Source: Petunia secreta (lineage: Eukaryota > Streptophyta > Magnoliopsida > Solanales > Solanaceae). Taken from it: a stretch of 64,000 nucleotides of DNA. Every line of letters begins with the position of its first letter. Within the stretch, counting starts at the first letter, position 1. The stretch is from NCBI GenBank assembly GCA_029990175.1, contig JARKIP010000053.1:17688001-17752000 (forward strand), in the 5' to 3' direction. The translations under genes and the position numbers were made by a program. Below are positions 30,284 through 42,300 of this stretch, one piece after another. The notes below the pieces were generated by a model, which worked only from the letters and a program-made list of their open reading frames with translations, did no database searches and had not been told where the DNA came from.

Positions 30284-33200
30284 TGTTGACACCCAATTTT
30301 GTCCCTCCGTTTTTCGTAATTTGGCTATATTTAATTAAAATCGATAATAGTAATTTTCTAAACAAAATTGCATTAAATGACATGCATTTTACGTGTGTAA
30401 AATTATTATTAATACCCTATTTATATAATATTTATTTAATTGCGGTTATAACTACGTAATTGTATTCATCTAAGCTATTTTTTAAAATACGCGTGCTATT
30501 TGTGTAATTTAACGCATTACGATACTATTTAGTAATTATTTGTGGCTATTTATATCTAATTAGTATTATTTGTGGTCGTCTATATTTATTTATAATTAAA
30601 TACATTTATTTATAATTATTTACAAAATTCCTTATTTTTATACTGATTATGTATATTTGTAGGTATTTTAATTAAATACTGGTCATTTTGCTATTTTACA
30701 ATCCCATTCTTATTACATTTAGTCCTCGTCATCATATTTTGTCCACGTATACACCACATGTACGCCACATAAGCATACACCTCACTAAAATTCACTCCTA
30801 GTCTACGTATAACTCATCCTAAGCGCATAGTACTACTCTCCAAAGCACGTGTACAACTCCCTCCAGCGTATGGTACAACCCCTCAAAGCATCTACATCTC
30901 TACACATCAGCATTTATATATATACAATCACTTACACATCTACACTCGACGCGCCTACGTGGCACGATCCCAACCCTCTATCCCACAGATCCAACGGCTC
31001 AAAACACTTCTCACCTTTTAATATCCAAACACATACTTCACATCCAAACCCTAAAATCAGTTCACATCTTTTCCTTTCCATAACCTCAGCCGTCGCCCAA
31101 CTCCACCTCCTCTCTCCCCCTTTCCCCTGTTTCCGTCCCGATACACCCCGCCCCATCTCCGCCGCGAAGTGTGCGATTCCACCATCTATCTCCGCTCGTC
31201 TCCTCTCTCTCCCCCTTATCGTTTTCACACGGAAAAAAGGGAGCAAATCCCTCCTCTCCCTCTCTTTCCATGGAAACCGAAAAGGAAGAGGTAGAGATTG
31301 ACGAATCTCATCGAATCCGGATCAAACAAGACATGATACACACTGATTTAGCACATAAAAGGAAAGAAACAAGGAAATCTCTTTGGACCTGAACGAATCA
31401 AGCAGAAACGGGCAGATTTGAGGACTGACCCGACCCGGTTATTACACGGGTAATACCTTTCCTTTTACATTTCTTTACATGATAAAATCATGAGAATCAT
31501 GCTGTTTATTTGACGAAACTTCATATTACACTTGATTAGTTAAAATTAAGTTTCAATTCCTCACTAATTATAAGAGACAGTCGTAGCTAATTTGTATGTG
31601 AATCGAGTCGAATCATGAAGCGTCTGCTTTGTTTGGAGACTGATTATATTTATCTTTGTGAATTTGATGTTGCGACCTTGCACATATTGAAACTTAATCT
31701 CCCTATGTTCTGAAAACTTGCGGATCCTTGAAAGATTTATACATGTACAGTCAGTTCATTGACTTCTAGTAAAAGAAAATATCTTGTGACTTGAATTTCG
31801 ATTTTTCTCAAGGCATACATTTTGCATATGCTTTGAGCTGATAGAGCTGAAATCTCTCCTCACTATGTGTATAATTGTTCCAGTAATATGGTAAAATACA
31901 AAAGAGAAGTGTGAACAGTATAATTTCACATTAGACAAATTAGCTTGAAATCTGATTTCTTTTTTGGATGCTTGTTTGCCGAGATCCTAGTATATCAAGA
32001 GTATATATAATATCCAGATTTCATGATATCTAGGAATAAATTAGTTTTGGCAGAATCATTTCTCTTTCAAGGCAAATTGATGGCATGATTTCCTGATTTC
32101 AAATGATTAGGCTTATTATTGGAAAGTTATATGCTGTATGATTCTTTAATTTAAACAAATTGACAACATCAGTTTCTAGTTGCCTTGTAAAGGTGTGATT
32201 GATTTCTTCCCTTTCTAGTTGTTGGTTTAAAATCCTAACAGCCCTATCCTACACCTATAAATACAAGTCCCCTCCTCCTTTTATTTCCCAAGTTGGCACA
32301 CACTGAAATACAGGGATACAAACTGTGAACCAGAGAGGCCTTTTACACCTCTTACACAGTTCTGAAAAAATACACAGCCTCCACATACAACCTTTTACAT
32401 CTCTAAGTTGCAGGCACTTGTAAGCTCCCTACACCACTCACAAACAAGGACAGAAACACTACAGAGCTTTCTCCTTCTTCTCTACACATTCACATACCTT
32501 AAAAGACATCCACAGAGAACAACTATCTCCCATTCTCCCTCTTTTCCTCTAGAAACACTGAAAGTTGAAACTTTTTTTTTTCACTTTGTAATTCTGTTCT
32601 GCTGAAGGCCTTGGGAAAACCTGCTGCTTCACCTTATTGATGTGATCTCTCTCTTGGCCTGTCTGTTTAAACCTACACCAGGTTATATTTCGTGATTGAA
32701 TGAATGTTATTGAGTATATATGTAGTATGTTTGAATAGTATTCTGAATATGGTCTTAGGTGTCATTTGTACATGGAAGTTTTTCTGCTATGTGTAGGCCT
32801 TTTTGGCCACCCGTTAACATGTGTTTACAGGTTGTTCTGGATAGTCTTTAGAGGACTATACCAATATCTCATTTGCAGGTGGAAAAACTACTTTATTCAA
32901 GAAAGTGTAGGGCTATGAGACTAACCAGTTTATGCAGGGGGAACATATGTAGATTTCAAACTAAAGCTAACGACAATGAACTTGTTAAGTTCGAACAAAT
33001 GCATACGGGGCATTACCCTCCTCTCTTCTTTATGTGTAGATAATCCCCTAGACCTTTTTTTATGTATTTTATTCGGTTGTTTCCCGGTTTGTATTGACCC
33101 CATAAGGCTTAGATAGACTTTTGGGAAGGAGTAAAGAGAAGCAGCATATCAGCAGTGAACACTGGCTACGCAGGGGCCACTTTTGCCTTCCTCCTTTTAT

Positions 33201-34400
33201 TTGCATGTGAAAGGCTAAAATTTAAAGTGCACTATAAGTATAGATTGTTTCCGCACTTTTTTAATTCTGGAAGAGCATCAGAATAGGTAAAAATCTGAAA
33301 TGCAATTTCGTATGCAGCGGAGGTTGAAAGTGCAACTGATTCTGAAAACCGAACCATTTGTTTTGTCAACCCTAAAATTCAAGGGCTGATTCAAAAACAA
33401 GCCTATTTTTTTTTTTTTGCAAATCCTAAATTCATAAATCTAAACTTATTTTCTAAAAATTTCTCTAAGTTAATTAATAGCTTGTGAGGGATTTTAAGAC
33501 TTTGGAGGTCAAGTCTTTTAAATTATATTATTTTCCTTATTAAACCATAACCTATATTATTTACTTATTTACTATATTTAGTTACACTCTAATTAATTTT
33601 ATAGTACTTATGATTATTTGCTTACTACTCTACTCATTAATATTTTCCTATACGTCATATCTATGCTCTAGTTAACAATATATACGTTTATTTATTATTA
33701 TTCATTCGCTATACTATTTATTGGTATATTAAATATGCTATATGCATAATATCTATTTTGGAAACTTTACTTATGCTAAACAATTTATTTTTAAACGCGA
33801 CCTCACAACAATAGCCGCGCGAGCAAGGGTACTTGACAACTAATGTCATACTACCGCTTAAAGTGGCTAACATTTCTAAAATCGCTAAAATTCTCCTTGT
33901 CCCTACGTTTAGAGAATTTAGTGTATTTTAGGAATATCATAACTTTTTTTCTTCCAAACTAACTTCGGAATCTGCAAAGTTTGTATATTTTTTAGAAATA
34001 TCCTTTAATTGAAACACAATTGGAATTTAGCTTTACTTTGATATGTTTTTTCTCTTAAATAAAAATTACATCTTTGACCTTTTTTTTTTTTGATTCTGTC
34101 AATGCTTTATGTTTTAATCTTAAGTCCCAAAATTTTTAATCCGGCCGGGAACCACCTTTCGTGGGTCCTTGAAAAGTGCCTAAGACCTTCTTTTCAGGAC
34201 ACTAGGACTTCTTACCTAGAATTTATGTTATGCAGACCTTACCCGGAGTTAACTATAACAAAGCTTGACACAATTAGGTGCCCTAATACGCCTAGTAAAA
34301 GAATATGTTAGGTGGCGACTCCAAAACCGACTCAGCCGAGTCACCTAGTCAAACCCGACCTTTGAACTTAATCCGAGCTTCGGAAAAACGGGGTGCGACA
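30284..34400 (+). repeat. 5' LTR of Ogre-like element, 4117 bp
   Basis: Starts TGTTGACACCCAATTTTG and ends GGGGTGCGACA. The TATA box CTATAAATA is at 32255-32263. I count seven substitutions against the 3' LTR. The 5-bp length difference is explained by three poly-T runs (near 32571, 33406 and 34080). ORFs inside (for example 30849-31301) are repeated identically in the other LTR and look accidental. Confidence 0.96.
32255..32263 (+). promoter_or_regulatory. LTR TATA box
   Basis: CTATAAATA with C-rich sequence downstream; the same at 46364-46372 in the 3' LTR. It would place transcription start near 32290, leaving a U5/R of about 2.1 kb. Confidence 0.65.
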
Positions 34401-34403
34401 GAA

Positions 34404-34421
34404 TGGCGACTCCGCTGGGGA
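34404..34421 (+). promoter_or_regulatory. Primer binding site, Arg tRNA type
   Basis: TGGCGACTCCGCTGGGGA starts three bases after the 5' LTR. This is the primer site typical of Tat/Ogre elements. Confidence 0.9.
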
Positions 34422-36224
34422 AATTCAAAGTCCTAACCACAACGGGTTCTATTTTTGGGATATTTATCATTTATATCATTGAATTAATTGCTTTATTTTT
34501 GCTTGTTATTTTGTCTATTATTTTACTAACTTGTTTTCTTTTTTTTTCTTTTTTGTTTGTTTTTTTTTTTTATTTATATGCAATATCCTTGTAATATTTA
34601 TTGGCATACTCCTCCACTTCTGGAAACGACACTTTGCACACACACGAGCGATTACGTGGATCTCACGGTCGTTCCACCTCAAAAAACTCTGTAAGCGGGG
34701 CGGTTGGGATAAGTTGGTCCGTGGTACAACCAACAATTCCAAACGTTCCCACCCCTTGGTTGTTCGCCTGGGGGAACCATGTTCTTGTCTAGTAAACCCA
34801 CTCTTGGTAGTTTCTTGCATCACATCCTATACTTCAAATGTTTTCAAATCTTCCATGAATTTTCTCAATCTTTTTCTTTTAAAATAATTTCAGTTCATAT
34901 ATTGTCTAGTTCATAATATCCTAAATTTCAGTTATTTTCGAATCTCCTAAATCTTTTTCACTTCATAATTCTTTTGCCTTTTTTTTCGAAAATTTCAACC
35001 TATTTTCCAGAATTAACTTGTTTGTTTCTCCCTTTTAAAATTTATTTATATGTGCACCATTTCCATAAATTTGCTAAATTTTTTTTTTTTTTTTTTAAAA
35101 AAAGGGTTTCACTTCATAATTCTTTTCTCATTTTTGAAAATATACCGCCTAACTTTATTAGCCTATTTTTCAAAATTAACTTGTTTTATTCGTCTTTCCC
35201 TCTTTAAAAGTTGGTAAAACATTTGTATCTTTTCTTTTTTCGTGATTTTTAATATTGTCTAGTTTATATTAATTCTATCTTTCGAAACTAACGCGTTTGT
35301 TTAGTTCTTATCCTTCTAAAATCATTTTACGAATTACTTCAACATGTGTGCATCATTTTACAAAACATATGCATTTCTTTCAAAACTTGTGTATTTCTTT
35401 TAAATTGGTGCATATTATGCATACCTTCCGCCGCTCCTGGCAAGTTTCTAAATCGTGCGTTGGTTACGACCGCCTATTCCCCCACAAAAATCCCCTTTTA
35501 GGGGGAATGACTTGGAATTTATTTGGTCTAAGACGTTCCCTCTCCCGAGTTGTCCGCTTGGGAGGATAATAAACCTCAGTCTATCCAACTTCACTCTTTA
35601 GTAGCGGCGCTAGGAATCATGCATCATGACATATCATTAGTCGATTTGTTCCCAAGTCTGATAGGTTAGTATGTTCAAACAATCCGAACGGGTTTTTGAC
35701 CCCAAAAGAGCGTTGAACACGATCTATTTGGCATATACCTAAAGGATTGAACATGTAAATGTAGACCGTTTATTGGAGTTATTCTGCATTCAATGCCATT
35801 CGAAGGCACAAAGGTTACCCAAAAGGCATCAAAGCTGAAATTGAATCAGAAACGACTGTTTATTTCTAAGCGGTTGGAATCATTCTATATTCAATGCTAT
35901 TCAAACGCGTAAAAGGTAACCGAAAAGGCATTAAAGGGCCCAATTTGAAACAGAAATAACCGTTTGATAGACGGGATGACACATAAGGCACGTTTATCCT
36001 TTAAGCATTATATAAAGACTTGTCATCCGTGGTTTGTTAAAAGTCCATTAACATTTTCCTTCTAAAGTGTCTAAAAGGTTCTCAACTCACAACGACACAT
36101 CTCCTCATATCCTCTTCTGTATTGTTTTCAAAAGCTCGTGCCACACGTTAATCATTTGCTTACAACCAAAATTTAGGCATATTCCTTCCTTTTCTTCTCC
36201 TTCCTTCACCTTTTCCAAAAGAAC
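34422..36224 (+). other. Leader of Ogre-like element
   Basis: No gene. It is T-rich with several long poly-T runs (34530-34575, 35075-35095), plus two GC-richer islands (34660-34790 and 35420-35570) that share a GACGTTCCC/GTTGT.CGC.TGGG-type ending. These may be old duplicates or structured packaging RNA; I cannot decide. Confidence 0.5.
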
Positions 36225-37849
36225 ATGGCCCATAGAACATTTGACATGGTCGCTGAAACCCCTCAGTTACTCAAAGATTGGTGGAGAAACCTAAGTATAG
36301 ATCAACAAGACCGAGTTAAGGCAGTGTTAGGGAATCTTATTTCACTGATGGAGCATACGGTAATGAAAGGGATAGTAGAAGCAGCAGTACGCTATTGGGA
36401 TGCGGACCGAGCAGTTTTTCACTTTGGGAATGTAGAGTTGACACCATTACTGGAAGAAATAGGCGGTTTAAGTCAATTACCATTTGAAAGTGAGGAAGTC
36501 TTGATGCCTAAGAACATTACACCCGAGGAGTTCTTCGAAATGGTAGGGTTTAAGCCCGAGTTATGCACAGACAGTATAAGGCAGTCGGGAATTTCTTTGA
36601 CTTCCCTCTACATCAAATTTGGGTATGAAGAAGCATTTCAGGAATCCGAAGACTATTTCGACATTAACCAGGCAGATTGGCAAGATAGGAGGGTACTTGC
36701 TTTTGTCACCAGCTTTTTAGGAACGTCGTGTTTCCAGAACACAAGGGACGAGTTGATGTTTGCATAGTAACAATTGCTGATGTCCTACTCAAAGACATTA
36801 ACAAGACATACACCTTGGTACCGATGATTGTTGCAGAAATGTACCAAGCTTTAGAAAGATGCAAGAAGGGAGCTGTTTTCTTTGAAGGTTGCAATCTGCT
36901 TTTACAAATCTGGCTGAAGGAACACTTGCAAAGGATGGATAACAAAGATCAAGCTTTCCACTCCATACCAAGAGAAAACTATATCTTGACACATATCACC
37001 CGCATGAACAGTGCTCTTGAAAAGTGGGACCAACCAACAACAACCGAAGGCTGGCACCACAAGCTCTCTCAGTTGACATCCGAAAATATACAATGGATGT
37101 TTGATTACTTTCCTAGCACTACAGTGATCACACGGTCGGAAAGGGACTCGTTTCTCATCTTAGTGGGCTTTAGAGGAGTTTACCCATACACTCCTTTAAG
37201 GGCACTTAGACAAGCGGGGAGAAAGCAGATTGTACCCCAAATTGCGGACATCAGAAGTTTCAAAGCTGATATTTTCGGAGGAGTGATACCATTCAAAGAC
37301 AAGATATTAGGACTTTGGAAAGCAAGGCATCGAATGGAATTTGAGACTATTGGACGAGACAGATTTGATGCAGGCTATGATGAAGATTATCCAGACTGGC
37401 TAAAGAAAGACATAGCAAAGGCAGTTCAACCAAGAGCAACAAAGAAAAGAAAAAGAAATGCCGATGAATTGGAATCTGAGTGCAAGAGGCTACACAAAAA
37501 ACTGGCAAAAGCACGAGAGAAAGTAGTGAAAGAGCAGAGTTTGGTAGAAGCAAAGAATAAAGAAAAAGGCAAATGGCGCAGTAAAGCAGAGCTATTGACA
37601 AAACGCATAGGGTCTATAGGTGTATGGGCTAGCGAAGGAATGAGCTCTGTGGCAAACAAAGGAGTAGAAGAGAAAGGAAGAAAGGCTTGGGAAATGTTGA
37701 AGAACTTCACATTTGACATATCCCGGCTCTTAACTGATGCAGATAATATCATCTTCCAAGGAGATTCATCAGGGGAAAGTTCGGCTGAGGAAGACTCATC
37801 TGAAGAAGAAGAAGAAGAAGAAGAATCTTCTGGGGATGGATTGGCATGA
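36225..37849 (+). pseudogene. Ogre-type ORF1 protein, one frameshift
   Basis: Two overlapping frames (36225-36767 and 36728-37849) join into one protein if a single-base change near 36722-36728 is allowed for. The first part has WWRNLSIDQQDRVKAVLGNL and LTPLLEEIGGL; the second FPEHKGRVDV, FFEGCNLLLQIWLKEHL and RSFKADIFGG. This matches the extra ORF upstream of gag in Ogre elements (the plant DUF7745-like family), whose role is unknown. The end is a basic coiled coil (KKRKRNADELESECKRLHKKLAKAREK) followed by an acidic Glu run. The element moved recently, so the frameshift either arose after insertion or shows that ORF1 is also supplied in trans. Confidence 0.8.
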
Positions 37850-38262
37850 AAGATGTTTACTTGGTCACGATCTAATTTCCTAGCAATATTTAGTCTTTTC
37901 CGCCTTTTACACTATTTCATTATCATCCAATGTAATAAAATCCAATAAATGCAATATTATCTCTTAGGCTCCCTATTTTGTTAGCAAATGAAATGAGACA
38001 TGTGGCACAAAGTGCTTTTCAAAATCATCGTGCGTAAAATGGTCTTTTACATTATAGGATGCATTCGTTACTTGATATGTGTGCATTGCATGAATTCGTC
38101 TGTTGCGCTCTCTCTCTACCTAAATGAATCTTTTCCCAAATTCAATATCTCTCCAATGCATATAACCCTACTTTTCTGATCTTTTGCACATTCTGATTAC
38201 TTCCTAACTCAAAGACTTCCTCTCCAAAAGGTCGGCTCAAGTTGAACACCAAAATAGAAGAC

Positions 38263-39675
38263 ATGGCTAAGCAGAGTGCGCCTATTGGTGATTTGTCAAA
38301 ACAAGAGGGAGTTATTGCAGCAAGTATTATGCGTATGGAGCAGAAAATTGACAGGGTAAGAGGCGTGATGGTCAGCCTCAAGGGCACCTCTGACATGCCA
38401 CAAGAATTCCCGAAGCCAATGTTCGAGGATCACTCTAGTGTGGTCTACACTATTGCACCTCCCGCAATACATGAGTGTGATCTAAAGTATTTTCCAAATT
38501 TACATTCGTTCATGGTTGAAAGAGCATTCAAAGGGTTAGCAGGAGGCAATCAGGAGAAGGGAAGTGAGGAGAATCCACCAAATATCGCAAAGGTTTACGC
38601 ACAACAATCAGATATTAGCATGATGATGAAACCTCCATTGTATGATGGAACTAAAAATCCTTATATACATTTGAAAGCATATCTACGCACCCTAGAAAGT
38701 ATGGAACACGATGATGAGCTCAAGAGGAAACTATTTGTTAAGACACTTACAGGGTCAGCATTGATTTGGTACATAGGGCAAGACACAAGCAAATGGAATT
38801 CTTGGAGCGACCTGGTCGAAGCTTTTATTAACCGATATAAATCCTATGGCGACCACCGTGCGTGCAATAGCTTGTTGAAAAGGAAAAGTGTTATGGAACC
38901 GATTTCTGAAAAGGTCTTGAGCAATAATTTGACTGAAGCACAATCCAAGGATATGAACGTTACAAAGAAAGGGAAAGATACCGTTACCAAAACCCCAAGC
39001 CCTATCCCAATATCTCTTAATAACCAAGCCATCATCCCTTTGCATGAATCACTGGCTGTTCAATTTGAGAAACTTAAGTCTATCGGGATGTTGCAGCCAC
39101 AACGTGGAGAAGTCTTTACCCCACTACCACCTTACTTCGATTCAAGCAAACATTGTGCATTTCACTCCAACATACCAGGTCATGACACCAACGAATGCAC
39201 CTCTCTGAGGAAGGAGATTCAAAGTTTAGTGGAAAATGGCAGGGTAGTCGAAGTGCCAAAGGGAAAACCTCAACTTATGTGGTGCCAACCTCTGACCTTC
39301 ATGCCAGCAGTTGAAGTTTCCTCACAGTCAGTTAACCCAGTTTCTTATCAGAATCTAACAAATAATACTAGGAATTGCTCTCGCGACGCTTCTCGCAAGT
39401 TTCCTCCCATTGGTGGATCATATGCAAGTTTGTACGAAAGGTTGAAAGATGCAGGAATAGTACACCCTATTGAAAGGAAAATTTACAAGGAACCATGGAA
39501 AGCAGATATGAAAAAGTCATGTGTTTACCATTCAGGCATGCTGGGGCATGATATTGAGAAATGTTTTGCTTTTAAAAAGAAGATTGACGGGCTGATCAAG
39601 TCTGGGCAGATCAAGATTGAAAATACTAATGACGAAGCAATTGCAGATGACCAAGTCAAAGAGGCAGCAGTTTAA
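38263..39675 (+). CDS. Gag-like protein A of Ogre-like element, partial capsid
   Basis: I prefer ATG 38263 (MAKQSAPIGDL) to the upstream in-frame TTG; an exon upstream is also possible. It has the N half of the Tat-type capsid (PPLYDGTKNPYIHLKAYLRTLESM, LTGSALIWYIGQDTSKWNSW, FINRYKSYGDHRACN), then the match to protein B stops: the second half of the capsid is missing. It ends with two zinc motifs of the CxxH-x4-GHxxxxC kind (CAFHSNIPGHDTNEC and CVYHSGMLGHDIEKC). The open frame is 470 codons. It may be a decoy or helper gag. Confidence 0.78.
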   Translation: MAKQSAPIGDLSKQEGVIAASIMRMEQKIDRVRGVMVSLKGTSDMPQEFPKPMFEDHSSVVYTIAPPAIHECDLKYFPNLHSFMVERAFKGLAGGNQEKGSEENPPNIAKVYAQQSDISMMMKPPLYDGTKNPYIHLKAYLRTLESMEHDDELKRKLFVKTLTGSALIWYIGQDTSKWNSWSDLVEAFINRYKSYGDHRACNSLLKRKSVMEPISEKVLSNNLTEAQSKDMNVTKKGKDTVTKTPSPIPISLNNQAIIPLHESLAVQFEKLKSIGMLQPQRGEVFTPLPPYFDSSKHCAFHSNIPGHDTNECTSLRKEIQSLVENGRVVEVPKGKPQLMWCQPLTFMPAVEVSSQSVNPVSYQNLTNNTRNCSRDASRKFPPIGGSYASLYERLKDAGIVHPIERKIYKEPWKADMKKSCVYHSGMLGHDIEKCFAFKKKIDGLIKSGQIKIENTNDEAIADDQVKEAAV

Positions 39676-40374
39676 TGACAGACATCCGAATACAAGAAGA
39701 GAGCTTCTAAGTTGCATAATCTTTGGAGACATTTATTTTACTTTCTAAACAAGCTTTATGGCACATGTTTTTAAGATTTTTCCTTTATGTATTTTGAACT
39801 ACGCTTGACCTGATTCCTGTCAGTAGCAGGATACGTAGGCAGCCCACACCGGGTTCGGTCCCTTTATAATAAAAAAATTTTTATTTTGCCCAATAAGGAA
39901 AGTTGGTGCAAAGTTTGAAATACAGCAGTTGGTTAATGATTGTGAAAAGGCATGGATCACGATAGACAAATTTGTAAAGGAATTGGTGATCGCACCCAAG
40001 TCTTTGGTGCTTGACAAAGAGCCGACCTCCCTTTTGGTCACCTAAAGTCCAACCTTTTCCTTGACTTCGCACAATTCATCGCAACATCCTTATCAATGAT
40101 TCGTCAACCAAAATCTTTGCCTTGACTGCTACATAAGGCACTCAAGCAATCCTTTATAATCTCTATACCATTTGTCATAGTGCCTAAGTCAAGCATTAGT
40201 CTATCATATACCTTCTGAGCACCCTCTTAGCTGCATATCTGACCTTTATGTGCTATTTTGTTTCAAAGTTTATAATATACTAACTCTGTTTTGCATATTT
40301 TGTCATTTTGTTAAAGGTTGCCTAGCATTTGAACACCTAAGTTGGCAAGGAATCTGCATTAAGAAGAAGCTGAG
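39676..40374 (+). other. Spacer between the two gag genes
   Basis: No gene. At about 39790-39890 it holds a motif CAGGATACGTAGGCAGCC followed by GGTTCGGTC and TATAATAAAA. A diverged copy follows gag B at about 41880-41960, evidence that gag plus its downstream region was duplicated. Confidence 0.65.
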
Positions 40375-41793
40375 ATGACAAGCCAAGATGAAATATTCAC
40401 TTTTGGAACAAAGTCTTCAGAACCTCAGACATATGGCATCGAGAAAAACAAGGCTCAACAGGACATCCCAGATAAATCTGACAATCCTGATTCTACTACC
40501 ATGCAAGTTGTGGCAAGGGACAAGCAGAATCAGCTGGTAGTATACCCACATAAGAAGAACGAAAAAGAAATCCAGCCAAATGAACAGGAGGGCTTAAATG
40601 AAAATCTCCATGACCTAGAAATGGTCGTCAAAGAAGAGATGAGTTTAAGGAACATTCAAAGTTTGAGGTATAAGGATTTGTGTCTACATCCGTATGTTGA
40701 GCTACCGTATGGATACAAAATTCCGAAATTCAACACTTTTGATGGAACGGGGAATCCTTTCTATCATTTGAAAGACTACAGTAACAGGCTAATTGGAGTT
40801 GGACATATCGAGGCTATCAGAATGCAATTGTTCATTCAAAGTTTATCTGGATTAGCACTCATTTGGTACACCAAACAAGATTTTAGCAAATGGCACACTT
40901 GGGAAGATTTGGCCCGAGATTTTGTCGATCAATACAAGTTCAACATTCGAAAGGATGTGCACCTATATGAGATGCACAAGGTCAAAAGAATGCAACACGA
41001 GTCTTTTGAAGAATATGCTACCCGATGGAGAATCGAAGCTTCCAAGATACACCCTCCTTTACCTGAAGAAGAGTTAGTTTCAACTTTCATCCAAATCCAA
41101 GAAGGGATTTACTATGAGAAATTGCTCGGTGTTCAGGCACACGACTTTCCTAGTTTGATTCGAATAATAAAAGAACTCGAAATTGGCATTCAAGAAGGGA
41201 AGATCATTGGAAGTTCAACAATGCACTATGCTAATCAACATTTTCAACCCAAGGCACTTGAGAATTTGCAAATTAATGAAGAGGACAAGACATTAGTCGC
41301 CATGGCTGGGCACCACCAACCGTACTACCAAAATCAACAGAATCTACAATTTCATGATACCCCTGACTTACATAATAGACAACCTCCCCACTATCAGGGT
41401 TTTCAGCCACAACCTAATCAGGCTCAACGCAGTCGTCACCAGACGAAAAGGATGAAGCCTCGCACATTTACTCCTCTAGCTGAATCTCTGACAAATATAT
41501 TTGAAAGACTGAGTGATCAAGGGATATTGCAGCCGAGAAATGGATGGGTTCCTCGTTCGGGTTTTGATCCATCAAAGACCTGCGCATATCATTCAAACAT
41601 TCAAGGTCATGACACTGAAGAATGTCCAGCGCTGAAGCACAAAATTCAGAATTTGATCGAAAAAGGCAAGATAACGGTGCAACAAGAACCACCTAATGAC
41701 AATTCCAAATCTCGAGCTGCAAATACAATCTATGTTCAAGGCAATCCATCAAAGATAGCTCCGAGGCATCTGAAGAGAAAGCGCGACACTTGA
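40375..41793 (+). CDS. Gag protein B of Ogre-like element, complete capsid
   Basis: ATG 40375, 472 codons without a stop. A full Tat-type gag: a charged N region, PYGYKIPKFNTFDGTGNPFYHLKDY, LSGLALIWYTKQDFSKWHTW, FVDQYKFN, MQHESFEEYATRWRIEASKIHPPL, STFIQIQEGIYYEKLLG, and one zinc motif CAYHSNIQGHDTEEC near the end. It forms the particle and packages RNA. In autonomous relatives a protease would follow; here the frame ends KRKRDT and nothing pol-like follows. It is probably functional or very recently so. Confidence 0.88.
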   Translation: MTSQDEIFTFGTKSSEPQTYGIEKNKAQQDIPDKSDNPDSTTMQVVARDKQNQLVVYPHKKNEKEIQPNEQEGLNENLHDLEMVVKEEMSLRNIQSLRYKDLCLHPYVELPYGYKIPKFNTFDGTGNPFYHLKDYSNRLIGVGHIEAIRMQLFIQSLSGLALIWYTKQDFSKWHTWEDLARDFVDQYKFNIRKDVHLYEMHKVKRMQHESFEEYATRWRIEASKIHPPLPEEELVSTFIQIQEGIYYEKLLGVQAHDFPSLIRIIKELEIGIQEGKIIGSSTMHYANQHFQPKALENLQINEEDKTLVAMAGHHQPYYQNQQNLQFHDTPDLHNRQPPHYQGFQPQPNQAQRSRHQTKRMKPRTFTPLAESLTNIFERLSDQGILQPRNGWVPRSGFDPSKTCAYHSNIQGHDTEECPALKHKIQNLIEKGKITVQQEPPNDNSKSRAANTIYVQGNPSKIAPRHLKRKRDT

Positions 41794-42300
41794 AGGCAAC
41801 CCATCACAATACAATATCTACCATCTCTGCACCTGACTGCTCTTTTGCCCTTTATCCCTACTTTGTATCTGAACTATGTATGACTTGATTATCGTGCTGA
41901 CAAGATATGTAAGCAGCCTACTTGGGCAGGGTTTCGTTATAATAAAATTTTCATTTTTCTCCTAGCCAAGATAAGCACAATTTTTGGGACATCCTCCTAA
42001 TCCAATACACTCACTCAAAAGTTTTCAATCTAAAATGGAAGAAGTATTCGCATGATAGATTGGGTAACAAAGATTTTCAAGATATCACATCAAAGGACAA
42101 ATGCAGATTCGAGCCGACACTTGGGTGTTCAATGCAAGGCAGCCACTTTGTTTTCAACTAACAAATCTTTCTTTGAGAGCAGATACTTTTTATGAACACT
42201 AGAGCAGCAGGCAAAACAATCGATAGCTCTACCACGAATCTTTTACTTGATAGACACTTGAGGAATGCACTTACAAGTTTCGGGACATGGCACCTCCCAT
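41794..42300 (+). other. 3' untranslated region before the minisatellite
   Basis: No gene. It contains the diverged copy of the post-gag motif (GACAAGATATGTAAGCAGCC) near 41895-41920 and then unique sequence. Confidence 0.6.

Noticed and set aside
30849..31301. 150-codon ORF, repeated at 44958-45410
   Set aside because: Lies in the LTR, identical in both LTRs because the insertion is young, Ser/Pro/His-rich low complexity with overlapping ORFs on the other strand; no domain.
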